Assembly (NCBI RefSeq): GCF_030068545.1
Contig: NZ_JASJOR010000019.1
Span: forward strand, 1-64,000
Direction: 5' to 3'
Length of the DNA stretch: 64,000 nucleotides
From: Xanthocytophaga flava
Lineage (GTDB): Bacteria; Bacteroidota; Bacteroidia; Cytophagales; 172606-1
Part shown: positions 7,086 through 15,205 of the stretch, piece by piece
Numbering within the stretch: the first letter of the stretch is position 1
Layout: the number at the start of each line of letters is the position of its first letter
The notes under the pieces: model-generated
The model's database searches: none
Told to the model about the DNA's origin: nothing
The model's input: the letters and a program-made list of their open reading frames with translations, nothing else
Position numbers and translations under genes: made by a program

Positions 7086-10000
7086 ATGAAAACACTTTTA
7101 ACAACCCTAAGTTTATTTCTTTGGGGCTTAGCTAGTTCGTTGGCAACTAATTATTACGTACGTACTGATGGGAATGATAGTAATACAGGTACGTCCAATA
7201 GTGCCTCTGGGGCTTTCAGAACTATAACCAAAGCCTGTGCAATTGCCCAACCTGGTGATGTTGTGAACATAAATGATGGCATCTATGTGGAAGGAGAAAT
7301 CCTTGCCAATAACAAAAACGGTTCTAAAACCAATGTCCTGACAATCCGTGCCATTAATAAACACAAAGCCATTATTCAAAGTGTTTCGGGAGGTAGTGCC
7401 ATTTTTATGAACAATTCCAAAGGGGTTGTGCTGGATGGGCTGGAAGTAACCTTTCAGAATCCAGCTAACAGTTATTACTTTGGTATACTGTCAGTTGATA
7501 GCTATTATATAACCGTAAAAAACTGCTTTGTACATGATATCGGCTCCTCTGGTATCCAGTTGAATAATGGAGAGTATTTCGTTATCGAAAACAACATTGT
7601 CCGTGACAATGCCAAAAATACAGGCAATCCCAATGGTAGTGGTATTTCTATCTATCACCCCAAGTATACTTCCGGCTACGTGACTGGTGATTGGGGGATT
7701 ATTGTACGCAATAATATTTGTTTTGAGAATATTTGTACCTATCCGCTGCCAGGGTACGACACTCCGGTAGATGGCAATGGTATTATATTAGATGATTTTG
7801 AAAATGAGCAGGGCGGTGGACAAACTGGTGGCTATACTCACCCAAGTCTGGTAGAAAATAATTTATCTTTCAACAATGGGGGACGTGGCATTCATATTTA
7901 TCACAGCGCTAATCTTACAGTTCGCAACAATACCCTCTATCACAATAATACAGAACTATCCAAATACTATGCATTTGGCTGGAATGGAGATCTGAATATG
8001 GATGCGAGTGCAGGGTCTAAAGTTTACAATAACATTATCGTGATGAACAATTCCAATGCGAGAGGATATGCTATGCTGGTTCCTTCAGATGCGGATGTTC
8101 ACAACAATGTAATTATCGGGCCTGCCGGGAAAGTAGTTGATGGTACTCCACAAGAAGGATTATTACCATCTGACAATCAGCTACAACAGTTAAATGTCCA
8201 AACATATGTGAAATTTGTTAATCCGACAACCAGTATTGGCACCATCAATACGGTTAATCCTCAGTTTAGCAACTATTTCGGATTGGCATCGGGTAGCCCA
8301 GCTATTAACGCAGGCAATGCCAGCAATGCCGCCAGCATTGATCTGGAATACAAAACCCGTCCAATAGGTGGTGCAATAGATATAGGCGCTTATGAATCTG
8401 GCGCTGCCACTCCGGATACACAAGTACCCAGCGCGCCATCCAATCTGTCAGCTGCTACCATTACGAGTACTGGTTTTACATTAAATTGGACAGCTTCTAC
8501 AGATAATGTCGGAGTGACCAGTTACGAAATATTTAGAAACGGCACTTCGATTGGCACATCCACGACCACTAGTTTTTCTGTGACAGGGTTAACGGCTAAT
8601 ACAACATACTCGATGACTGTAAAAGCCAAGGATGCAGCAGGCAATACTTCCGCTGCCAGTACTGCTTTGTCTGTAAAAACTAGTACAGCATCCGATACAC
8701 AAGCGCCGAGCGCTCCAACTAATTTAGCTTCATCAGCAATTACCACTACCAGTTTTACGCTGTCCTGGACGGCATCAACTGATAACGTGGGTGTGACGGG
8801 ATATGAAATATTCCGCAATGGAACTTCTATCGGTACATCTACCACTACCAGTTTTAACGTTACAGGACTGACAGCCAACACAACCTATTCAATGACCGTT
8901 AAGGCTAAGGATGCGGCAAACAATGTATCTGCTGCCAGCACGGCTTTATCCGTAAAAACAGCTACTGCTCCTGATACTCAGCTGCCCAGCACACCAACTA
9001 ACCTGACTTCACCAAGTAAAACACAAACCAGTGTCAACCTGAGTTGGACAGCTTCCACAGATAACGTAGGAGTTACTGGTTACAATATTTACAGAGGTTC
9101 TACACTTGCGGGTAGTTCTACTACTACCTCGTTTACGGTTACTGGTCTAACGGCCAATACGGCATATAGCTTTACAGTCAGAGCCAAGGATGCCGCTGGA
9201 AATCTTTCTGCTGCCAGCACTGCTTTGTCTGTCACGACTTCACCCGCTTCAGACACACAAGCCCCAAGTGTACCTACCAACTTAACAGCATCAGCTATTA
9301 CAACTGCCAGCTTTACATTGTCCTGGACTGCTTCTACAGACAATGTCGGAGTGACCAGTTACGAAATATTTAGAAACGGCACTTCGATTGGCACATCCAC
9401 GACCACTAGTTTTTCTGTGACAGGGTTAACGGCTAATACAACATACTCGATGACTGTAAAAGCCAAGGATGCGGTAGGTAATACTTCCGCTGCCAGTACC
9501 GCTTTGTCTGTAAAAACTAGTACGGCATCTGCTACTGGCACAGGTTTGAAAGGCGAGTTTTTCACTCAGTTTGGGTATGGAGTAAGTCCTGCACGTGCAG
9601 CCATTGCAGGGCAAACTCCTCTATTCTCTTTTACCGCAACCAACATTGATTATCCAGCAGGTGTAACTCCTTCCAATATGGATAACTGGAACGTGTGGTT
9701 AGGAAGTGATGGCGTAGGAGGACCAGCAGAGGCAATTGAATCCTCTACGCTGCGGTTGAGTGGGTATATTCAAATCAAGCCTGAACATGACATACAATCT
9801 GGCAACTCTACTATAGAAGTCGATTTTGCTGTCGGTTCACAAGGCTTTATGGCGCTTACAGTTAATAACACCCAAGTGTTGATTAAAGAAGAAAACTGGT
9901 CGTTTGGGACACGTAGTGGACGGGTAAGCTTCCCTTCTGCAGGGTATTATCCGATAGAATTGCTCCATAGTACAGGCTTCGATTATAGTGGAGTAGAATT

Positions 10001-10379
10001 ATATAGCAGCATTGCAGGTACCTCCAATCCGGGACATGGAAGTGGACTGGCAACCTATATTATCCCTAAAACAGTGTTGTTCCCACAAAGTCCAGGAGCA
10101 AGAATAGCTGCTGAAACACCAGTTGTAAATACAGAACTGGGCATTTATCCAAATCCGGTTTCTTCCAATCAGTCTGTTTTACTCTCATCAGATAGATTCA
10201 AGGATAAGAAAACCCAGATTTATGTGCAAGACATGACTGGCCGTACTTTCCTGCAGCAAACACATATATTTGGAGAAAATGCATTGCCATTGTCCTTAGG
10301 TTCACTTCCAGCAGGATTATATATAATCCTGATTACAGATGGAAAACATACCCAACAAGGAAAACTGGTTGTACGTTAA
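7086..10379 (+). CDS. Secreted beta-helix protein with four FN3 domains, PA14-like domain and T9SS tail
   Basis: The 1097-residue protein starts with a signal peptide ending near Ala20. Residues 22-440 begin NYYVRTDGNDSNTGTSNSAS and contain NNS/NNI-rich coils typical of right-handed parallel beta-helix proteins, including pectate-lyase-like enzymes. Four FN3 domains of about 93 residues follow (about 443-815), each with SWTASTDNVGVT(S/G)Y. Then comes a PA14-like region (GLKGEFFTQFGYG...). The last 85 residues (IYPNPVSSNQ to LPAGLYIILI) form a type A T9SS sorting domain. It is therefore exported through the outer membrane and probably surface-attached. A polysaccharide lyase or binding role is likely, but catalytic residues could not be assigned. 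Confidence 0.85.
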   Translation: MKTLLTTLSLFLWGLASSLATNYYVRTDGNDSNTGTSNSASGAFRTITKACAIAQPGDVVNINDGIYVEGEILANNKNGSKTNVLTIRAINKHKAIIQSVSGGSAIFMNNSKGVVLDGLEVTFQNPANSYYFGILSVDSYYITVKNCFVHDIGSSGIQLNNGEYFVIENNIVRDNAKNTGNPNGSGISIYHPKYTSGYVTGDWGIIVRNNICFENICTYPLPGYDTPVDGNGIILDDFENEQGGGQTGGYTHPSLVENNLSFNNGGRGIHIYHSANLTVRNNTLYHNNTELSKYYAFGWNGDLNMDASAGSKVYNNIIVMNNSNARGYAMLVPSDADVHNNVIIGPAGKVVDGTPQEGLLPSDNQLQQLNVQTYVKFVNPTTSIGTINTVNPQFSNYFGLASGSPAINAGNASNAASIDLEYKTRPIGGAIDIGAYESGAATPDTQVPSAPSNLSAATITSTGFTLNWTASTDNVGVTSYEIFRNGTSIGTSTTTSFSVTGLTANTTYSMTVKAKDAAGNTSAASTALSVKTSTASDTQAPSAPTNLASSAITTTSFTLSWTASTDNVGVTGYEIFRNGTSIGTSTTTSFNVTGLTANTTYSMTVKAKDAANNVSAASTALSVKTATAPDTQLPSTPTNLTSPSKTQTSVNLSWTASTDNVGVTGYNIYRGSTLAGSSTTTSFTVTGLTANTAYSFTVRAKDAAGNLSAASTALSVTTSPASDTQAPSVPTNLTASAITTASFTLSWTASTDNVGVTSYEIFRNGTSIGTSTTTSFSVTGLTANTTYSMTVKAKDAVGNTSAASTALSVKTSTASATGTGLKGEFFTQFGYGVSPARAAIAGQTPLFSFTATNIDYPAGVTPSNMDNWNVWLGSDGVGGPAEAIESSTLRLSGYIQIKPEHDIQSGNSTIEVDFAVGSQGFMALTVNNTQVLIKEENWSFGTRSGRVSFPSAGYYPIELLHSTGFDYSGVELYSSIAGTSNPGHGSGLATYIIPKTVLFPQSPGARIAAETPVVNTELGIYPNPVSSNQSVLLSSDRFKDKKTQIYVQDMTGRTFLQQTHIFGENALPLSLGSLPAGLYIILITDGKHTQQGKLVVR
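8505..9472. repeat. 131-bp identical blocks in FN3 domains 1 and 4
   Basis: Bases 8505-8635 and 9342-9472 are identical and lie 837 bp apart, which is exactly three FN3 units of 279 bp. The FN3 units in between are clearly diverged, so this pair points to recent exchange or duplication within the gene. Confidence 0.85.
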
Positions 10380-10399
10380 TTGATCTATTTATATATGAG

Positions 10400-10434
10400 C
10401 AGCCTTACTTAGACCTTCTAAGTAAGGCTGTTTT
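10400..10434 (+). terminator. Rho-independent terminator after the beta-helix gene
   Basis: A perfect 13-bp stem (10400-10412 with 10418-10430, CAGCCTTACTTAG arm) with a five-base loop is followed by TTTTGTTT. It sits 20 bp after the stop codon. Confidence 0.9.
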
Positions 10435-10654
10435 GTTTGGTACTTTTAAACAGTTATAGCTATGATTTATACAAAATAATTTCAGAGGAAGTTTATGTGT
10501 ATTCAGAAAGGGACGTAGTGAAGTGAGTGGATATTGGAATAAAAGAATTTATCTGAGCATTCGTATTAAAGGAAAATTTCAAAAAATGATATTCCTGATT
10601 TAATACCAAATACATCGCCTGATGGGTGTACTTATTTTCTATGTCGCTAACTAA

Positions 10655-10924
10655 TTAAATAGCTTTTTTCTGAATATCTACTGAGAACTCCGGACCATTT
10701 AGAAGATTTTCCAAATCCAGGTTGGTATTGTTTTTCAATATTTCAACTTTATCATCTTTAATCGAAACTGCTATAGCGATTTCATATTCTCCCTCTTCAT
10801 CGGAAACAACCAGATAATGCTTTTTGCCATCATCAAAGACAGTAAAAACTCTTAGGTTCTGCCACTCGTCGGGCTCTTGTTCCAAACTGGTTAAAAAGTC
10901 TTTTACTGCATTTATATTAATCAT
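10655..10924 (-). CDS. XisI-like protein, 89 aa
   Basis: The C-terminal half (KKHYLVVSDEEG...IAVSIKDDKVEILKNNTN then LDLENLL) follows the pattern of XisI proteins, which carry K(V/I)WIQ.N.TE.DLA..L at the same place. The family is about 110 residues long, so this copy is slightly short. XisI is the partner of XisH, and the frame immediately upstream on this strand is XisH-like, with only 12 bp between them. In heterocystous cyanobacteria XisH and XisI are needed for excision of the fdxN element; elsewhere their role is unclear. The genomic pairing supports the call more than the sequence alone does. Confidence 0.55.
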   Translation of the reverse strand: MININAVKDFLTSLEQEPDEWQNLRVFTVFDDGKKHYLVVSDEEGEYEIAIAVSIKDDKVEILKNNTNLDLENLLNGPEFSVDIQKKAI

Positions 10925-10936
10925 ATTCGTTCAAGT

Positions 10937-11361
10937 TTAGCGTGGTAAATAGTGTATGATTCTTTCGCTTTCTACATCATATGTGATGATAGACATCCGG
11001 TTCTGAATTATATCAAACTGAATAAAAGAATCATTAAATCTTTCCTTATAAACCATTTCAGGCACAGCTAAAAAGATTCTTACATCCATATTTTTGAACG
11101 TCAGTGCATTTTTATATCTATCATACTGTCCGAATGTATTTGAATACGAATGTATAAAACTTTGTTCATCGAATTTCTTTACTTCTACAAAAATATATTG
11201 CCTTCAACTTCTTTTGTATTAGTATCTTTTTCCGCAAGGATATCTACTATAAATGTGACCTTTTTAGTTGGTTTCAAATTGTAATTTTCCTTTAAAATCT
11301 TCCAACCATCTTTTTGCAAAGCACGAACTACAATTTTGTGGGTACTGTCGTATCTACTCAT
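10937..11361 (-). pseudogene. XisH-like gene with a frameshift
   Basis: Reading from the ATG at 11359-11361 gives SRYDSTHKIVVRALQKDGWK and continues to KKVTFIVDILAEKD...KEVEGNIF, then hits TAG. One frame over, the sequence continues FVEVKKFDEQSFIHSYSNTF to FLAVPEMVYKERF and ends at a TAA at 10937. The 425-bp span is not a multiple of three. One extra T in the minus-strand run of five T (around 11190-11200) would restore one reading frame of about 141 codons. The VDILAE...VEVK pattern matches the PD-(D/E)XK-like core of XisH (element excision factor family). Either a true homopolymer mutation or a sequencing error; the partner XisI-like gene is intact. Confidence 0.6.
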
Positions 11362-11771
11362 AGAAAGATTAATTAAAAATATAAAACAATTAGTAATGAT
11401 TCAATAAAACCTAAAATAACTGGGTTGTCTCTAATTCTACTATAAGATTACCATATTGCTCTAACATTTCAATAGCATTATATAGGTTGATTTGATCCAT
11501 GTGTTTGGTCTTATATTCCAATGTCTTAATAAGGCCAAAGGTGAGTCAAGTATTATTGAAGAGCAGTGTCAACTGTAGAGTAAGTAGGTAAAACAAGTCT
11601 CAACGGTATCTAATTAACAGAGTGGCATTAATTTTTAGCCAAACATGCACAATAACTACCTGCCTGATCAACAGTTCTCTGTTAACAAGCTGGCTTACCT
11701 GTACAGGTTTGCCAGACAGCAATCTGGTAGTAACCATACAATCTGTGATATTAATCTGTAAGTCTGTTTTG
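11362..11771. other. 410-bp stretch with a short gene remnant
   Basis: No full gene. A minus-strand 29-codon frame at 11411-11500 (MDQINLYNAIEMLEQYGNLI...) is open further upstream to about 11545 and looks like the tail of a lost gene. The mechanosensitive channel frame is open from 11622, but the part before 11772 does not look like protein. Confidence 0.4.
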
Positions 11772-13796
11772 ATGAAAATACCTGATCTGAAAAAATGTAC
11801 TTCTCCAAAGCCGAACTCGCAAACTGCTGACTTCACCGGCTTACTTCCGATGGCATGGAAACAACTAAAGCCTTCTAAGCTACAAAATAGGTTATTTGGA
11901 ACTTCTTTCTGGTTCTTTCTAATCCTGTCATCTGTATGCTTTATCCCAACGTTAGCACAGATACCAGGAATAGGATCAGATACGGCTGACAGCTTGAAAA
12001 CACAACCAGAATGGGAAGAAGATTCGCTAGGCCGACGCAACCCCCGTGGTACGGTTGCAGGATTTCTGGAAGCGGTTGGGGCAAAAAATTATAGCCGGGC
12101 TTCCCGTTATTTGAAAATAGACCACGCAATCCTCGGCTTATCTGATGACCAAATGTCGAATGTCAAAACACGGACAACACGGAAACAAGGCAAAGTACTT
12201 AAGTCTGCTAACGCTCCTGCTAGCATTGATAGTGTTGAATTAGCTCAGAGGCTACAACGTATTCTGGATGCGAATGGTAACTTGCTGCCTTATTCATGGA
12301 TCAGTGACGAATATGATGGTTCACTTACCGACAATCTGGCACCTAATCTGGAAAGGGTAGGAAAGGCTACCGTGGCAGGAAAAACCTTTGATTTACTGCT
12401 TGAAAAAGAAGAGGGTCCAGATGGTGCCCCAATCTGGTTACTTTCTACCCAGACCATTGCTAAAATTTTGCTTACTTACCAACCTGAACAGGCCTCTCCA
12501 TTAGTTGACAGATGGTTGCCGGCTTACCTAAGAGAACATAGTCTGGCATCTGTTCCCATTGGCTATTGGCTAGCTCTGCTGGTGTTGGCAGTAATAGCCT
12601 ATCTGCTGGCCTGGCTGTTAACAGGGGTCATTATCTATCTGCTTCCTTTTGCCTGGACTCAGGCCAGGCAGGAGCCTACAGCAGGTGTGGTCAAAGCCTT
12701 GGGGTTACCATTTCGGATTCTCATTGCAGTCTGGTTTTTTGGGTCACTTGTCCAGATGGCAGATATCTCTATTATCATCCGGCAACGCCTTGGTGAAATC
12801 ACCACAGTCATCGGAATGGTAGCTGTGATATTGTTGCTCTGGCGCGTCACAGTTGTTTTTACTCAATTTAGCGAAAGGCGTATCGCCCGTCGTGGCAATA
12901 TGGCAGCGGTTTCTGCCGTATTGTTTCTAAGTCGCGTAGCCAAAACGGCTATTGTAGCATTCGGGTTGATCGCTATATTGTATACTCTCGGTTTTGACGT
13001 AACTACTGGATTGGCTGCTCTGGGTATTGGAGGTATTGCACTGGCATTAGGCGCACAAAAAACTGTAGAAAACTTTGTAGGAAGCGTAGCTCTTATTGTA
13101 GACCAACCCATTCGTGTGGGGGATTTTTGCAAAGTAGGAGAGACTGTAGGTACGGTTGAACAAATTGGGATGCGATCAACCCGTATCCGAACACTGGACC
13201 GCACAATTGTAACTATTCCTAATGGAGAATTTTCTTCACAACGAATTGAAAACTATGCGCATCGGGACCGCTTCTGGTTTCACCCGGTAATAGCCCTGCA
13301 TTTTCAAACAACCCCTGATCAGATCCGGTATATACTCACAGAGCTGGATGCTGCCTTAAAGGCCTATCCAACTATTGATAAAGAATCAGCTCGTATTCGC
13401 TTTGTAGGTATCGGATCACAGGCTCTGAATTTGGAAGTTTTTGCGTATGTACTTGCCAAGGATTACAATGCCTTTCTTGTAGATCAGGAAACTTTGCTTT
13501 TGCAAATCATTGATACTGTTCGGGCAAGTGGTAGTAGTCTTGCTTTCCCTACCCAGGCCCTGTATGTTAATAGCACTCTTACAGAGGAGGATCTTGCCGG
13601 AGAGCTCGGTGGAAATGATTTTAACAGAGACGGTAGGCACAAAACAATTACTCAGATAGAACGGATGAGCAAGGCCAGGATTGGTACGCACTCAAACAGC
13701 AAAGATACAGGCATAACCTATACCAAACCTGATAGCAATAAAATGGATGGTAACAAGCCGGGTATTGACAAAACAGGAGATAAGAAAGCACACTGA
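11772..13796 (+). CDS. MscS-family mechanosensitive channel, large type
   Basis: The first in-frame start (11622) gives an improbable N-terminus. I choose the ATG at 11772; the ATG at 11850 is also possible and would place a signal peptide (GTSFWFFLILSSVCFIPTLA) near the N-terminus. A periplasmic region of about 200 residues is followed by at least four membrane segments. The last (TGLAALGIGGIALALGAQKT) is the Gly/Ala-rich pore helix of MscS. It leads into the conserved FVGSVALIVDQPIRVGDFCK beta domain and the cytosolic C-terminal vestibule. The channel releases solutes on hypo-osmotic shock. The C-terminal 70 residues are polar and repetitive in Asp, Lys and Asn. No operon partner. Confidence 0.85.
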   Translation: MKIPDLKKCTSPKPNSQTADFTGLLPMAWKQLKPSKLQNRLFGTSFWFFLILSSVCFIPTLAQIPGIGSDTADSLKTQPEWEEDSLGRRNPRGTVAGFLEAVGAKNYSRASRYLKIDHAILGLSDDQMSNVKTRTTRKQGKVLKSANAPASIDSVELAQRLQRILDANGNLLPYSWISDEYDGSLTDNLAPNLERVGKATVAGKTFDLLLEKEEGPDGAPIWLLSTQTIAKILLTYQPEQASPLVDRWLPAYLREHSLASVPIGYWLALLVLAVIAYLLAWLLTGVIIYLLPFAWTQARQEPTAGVVKALGLPFRILIAVWFFGSLVQMADISIIIRQRLGEITTVIGMVAVILLLWRVTVVFTQFSERRIARRGNMAAVSAVLFLSRVAKTAIVAFGLIAILYTLGFDVTTGLAALGIGGIALALGAQKTVENFVGSVALIVDQPIRVGDFCKVGETVGTVEQIGMRSTRIRTLDRTIVTIPNGEFSSQRIENYAHRDRFWFHPVIALHFQTTPDQIRYILTELDAALKAYPTIDKESARIRFVGIGSQALNLEVFAYVLAKDYNAFLVDQETLLLQIIDTVRASGSSLAFPTQALYVNSTLTEEDLAGELGGNDFNRDGRHKTITQIERMSKARIGTHSNSKDTGITYTKPDSNKMDGNKPGIDKTGDKKAH

Positions 13797-14001
13797 ATGG
13801 CTGCTGACCGAACTGGTAACTGATTTATGTGAAATGATCCTGAGAAGTTAATAGCTATCACACAAGAGTCTGCCTTTCAGGTAATTAATTTAACCTTTCA
13901 GACATATTGTGTTGAGAATCTGAGCGTAAATCAATTTCTTTCTTTACCAACAGGACTGAAGTTTTGTTTTTTGATTGTCTATCCGATTTACTACAACTAC
14001 C

Positions 14002-15069
14002 ATGACAATAACTTTTTCAAGAAAACTTCTATGGACAGGTTTCTTTTTACTTCTCTTTATTGCCGGTAAGATACTGGCTCAGACAGGCGTGAAACTAAGT
14101 AAGCCCAGAGTATTTGTCCAGCTTGATAGCACCTGTATGACTCCTGATGCTATGGCATTTGATGAATCAGGTAATTTTTATCTCTCTGTTACCAATGCTA
14201 CTACCTATGATCGGTTTGGGGCCAAAATTATAAAGCTCAGTCTGGAAGGGAAAATACTGGACACCTGGACTTCGCTGCCTAAAAATCCTCTCACAGGTAA
14301 AGTACACCCAATGGGTATGGCTATCGGGTCAGACGGTTATTTATACATTGCAGACAATCAAAACTTTGCCTCTGGCAAACAGGCATCCAGAGTCCTTCGT
14401 GCCAAGCTTGAGAAGGGGACTATTCAAAAAATTGAAACGGTTGTATCCGGATTGCAGGTTGCCAATGGTCTAAGATTTTATAACGGATATATTTATATAA
14501 CGGATGCCTGGACGGATTACGCCCGAAAAAGTGGAATTTATCGCTTCCCCATTAGTGAGCTTGCAAAGCAACCTATACTACTCAATCCACAGAATAGAGC
14601 CCGTTATCTGGTTTATGAAATGCAACTCGATGATGCTACTACCGATGGAGTAGGAGTTGATGGGATGGATTTTGATCAGAATGGAAATCTGTATGTAGGA
14701 AATTTCAGTGATGGCAAATTAATCAAAATCAGTTTTGACAAAAACTCTCAGATGCCTGCTATTACACCTGTTCTCAAACAAGCTGATCTGGTAGGATGTG
14801 ATGGTATTTTCTTTGACAAAAAATCAAATTCGTTGCTGATTGCTAATTTTCTGGAAAATAGCATTCTACAGTATAGTTTGACCGAGAAGAAGTTGGTGAT
14901 GTTATGGTCAAATAAAGATGCTGCTTGTGGGGCAGAACTGGATTGTCCCTGTGATTTGGCTGTGATAGGGAATCAGTTGGTGGTAGTCAATTTTGATACC
15001 TATACTACCAATGCCAATAAGACCATAGATAACTGCAACACACTATCTGTCTTTGATATACTCAGATAA
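14002..15069 (+). CDS. Secreted NHL/SMP-30-like beta-propeller protein
   Basis: The start is placed at ATG 14002 rather than the upstream TTG at 13975, which puts a good signal peptide (RKLLWTGFFLLLFIAGKILA) at the N-terminus. The 355-residue product has repeated blade motifs: DAMAFDESGNFYLSVTN, HPMGMAIGSDGYLYIADNQN, VANGLRFYNGYIYITDAW, DGMDFDQNGNLYVGNF and CDGIFFDKKSNSLLIANF. This is a six-bladed propeller of the NHL or SMP-30/gluconolactonase superfamily. Such proteins act as lactonases or binding platforms in the periplasm. A CGAELDCPCDLAV segment near the end may form disulfides. The substrate cannot be read from the sequence. Confidence 0.7.
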   Translation: MTITFSRKLLWTGFFLLLFIAGKILAQTGVKLSKPRVFVQLDSTCMTPDAMAFDESGNFYLSVTNATTYDRFGAKIIKLSLEGKILDTWTSLPKNPLTGKVHPMGMAIGSDGYLYIADNQNFASGKQASRVLRAKLEKGTIQKIETVVSGLQVANGLRFYNGYIYITDAWTDYARKSGIYRFPISELAKQPILLNPQNRARYLVYEMQLDDATTDGVGVDGMDFDQNGNLYVGNFSDGKLIKISFDKNSQMPAITPVLKQADLVGCDGIFFDKKSNSLLIANFLENSILQYSLTEKKLVMLWSNKDAACGAELDCPCDLAVIGNQLVVVNFDTYTTNANKTIDNCNTLSVFDILR

Positions 15070-15115
15070 GACATTATTTGTGGGTTATATTCTACTTCAC
15101 TTCTTGGAAATACAA

Positions 15116-15153
15116 ATAGCCAAGGCCAGGTTGAACGATTTGGCCTTGGCTAT
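15116..15153. terminator. Bidirectional hairpin between convergent genes
   Basis: A perfect 13-bp stem (15116-15128 with 15141-15153, ATAGCCAAGGCCA arm) around a 12-base loop lies 46 bp after the propeller gene and 52 bp after the stop of the convergent DUF4476 gene. There is no T-run, but it is the only strong hairpin in the gap. Confidence 0.65.
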
Positions 15154-15205
15154 CGTATGCGATTCACCACTTGTTACTACATGAAGAATGGATGGTTAAT
15201 GCTTC

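Noticed and set aside
8522..9565. Val- and Ala-rich minus-strand ORFs
   Set aside because: They are antisense shadows of the FN3 repeats of the large beta-helix protein and repeat with the same period.
12863..13204. Minus-strand ORF of 113 codons
   Set aside because: Antisense to the conserved pore and beta domain of the MscS channel.
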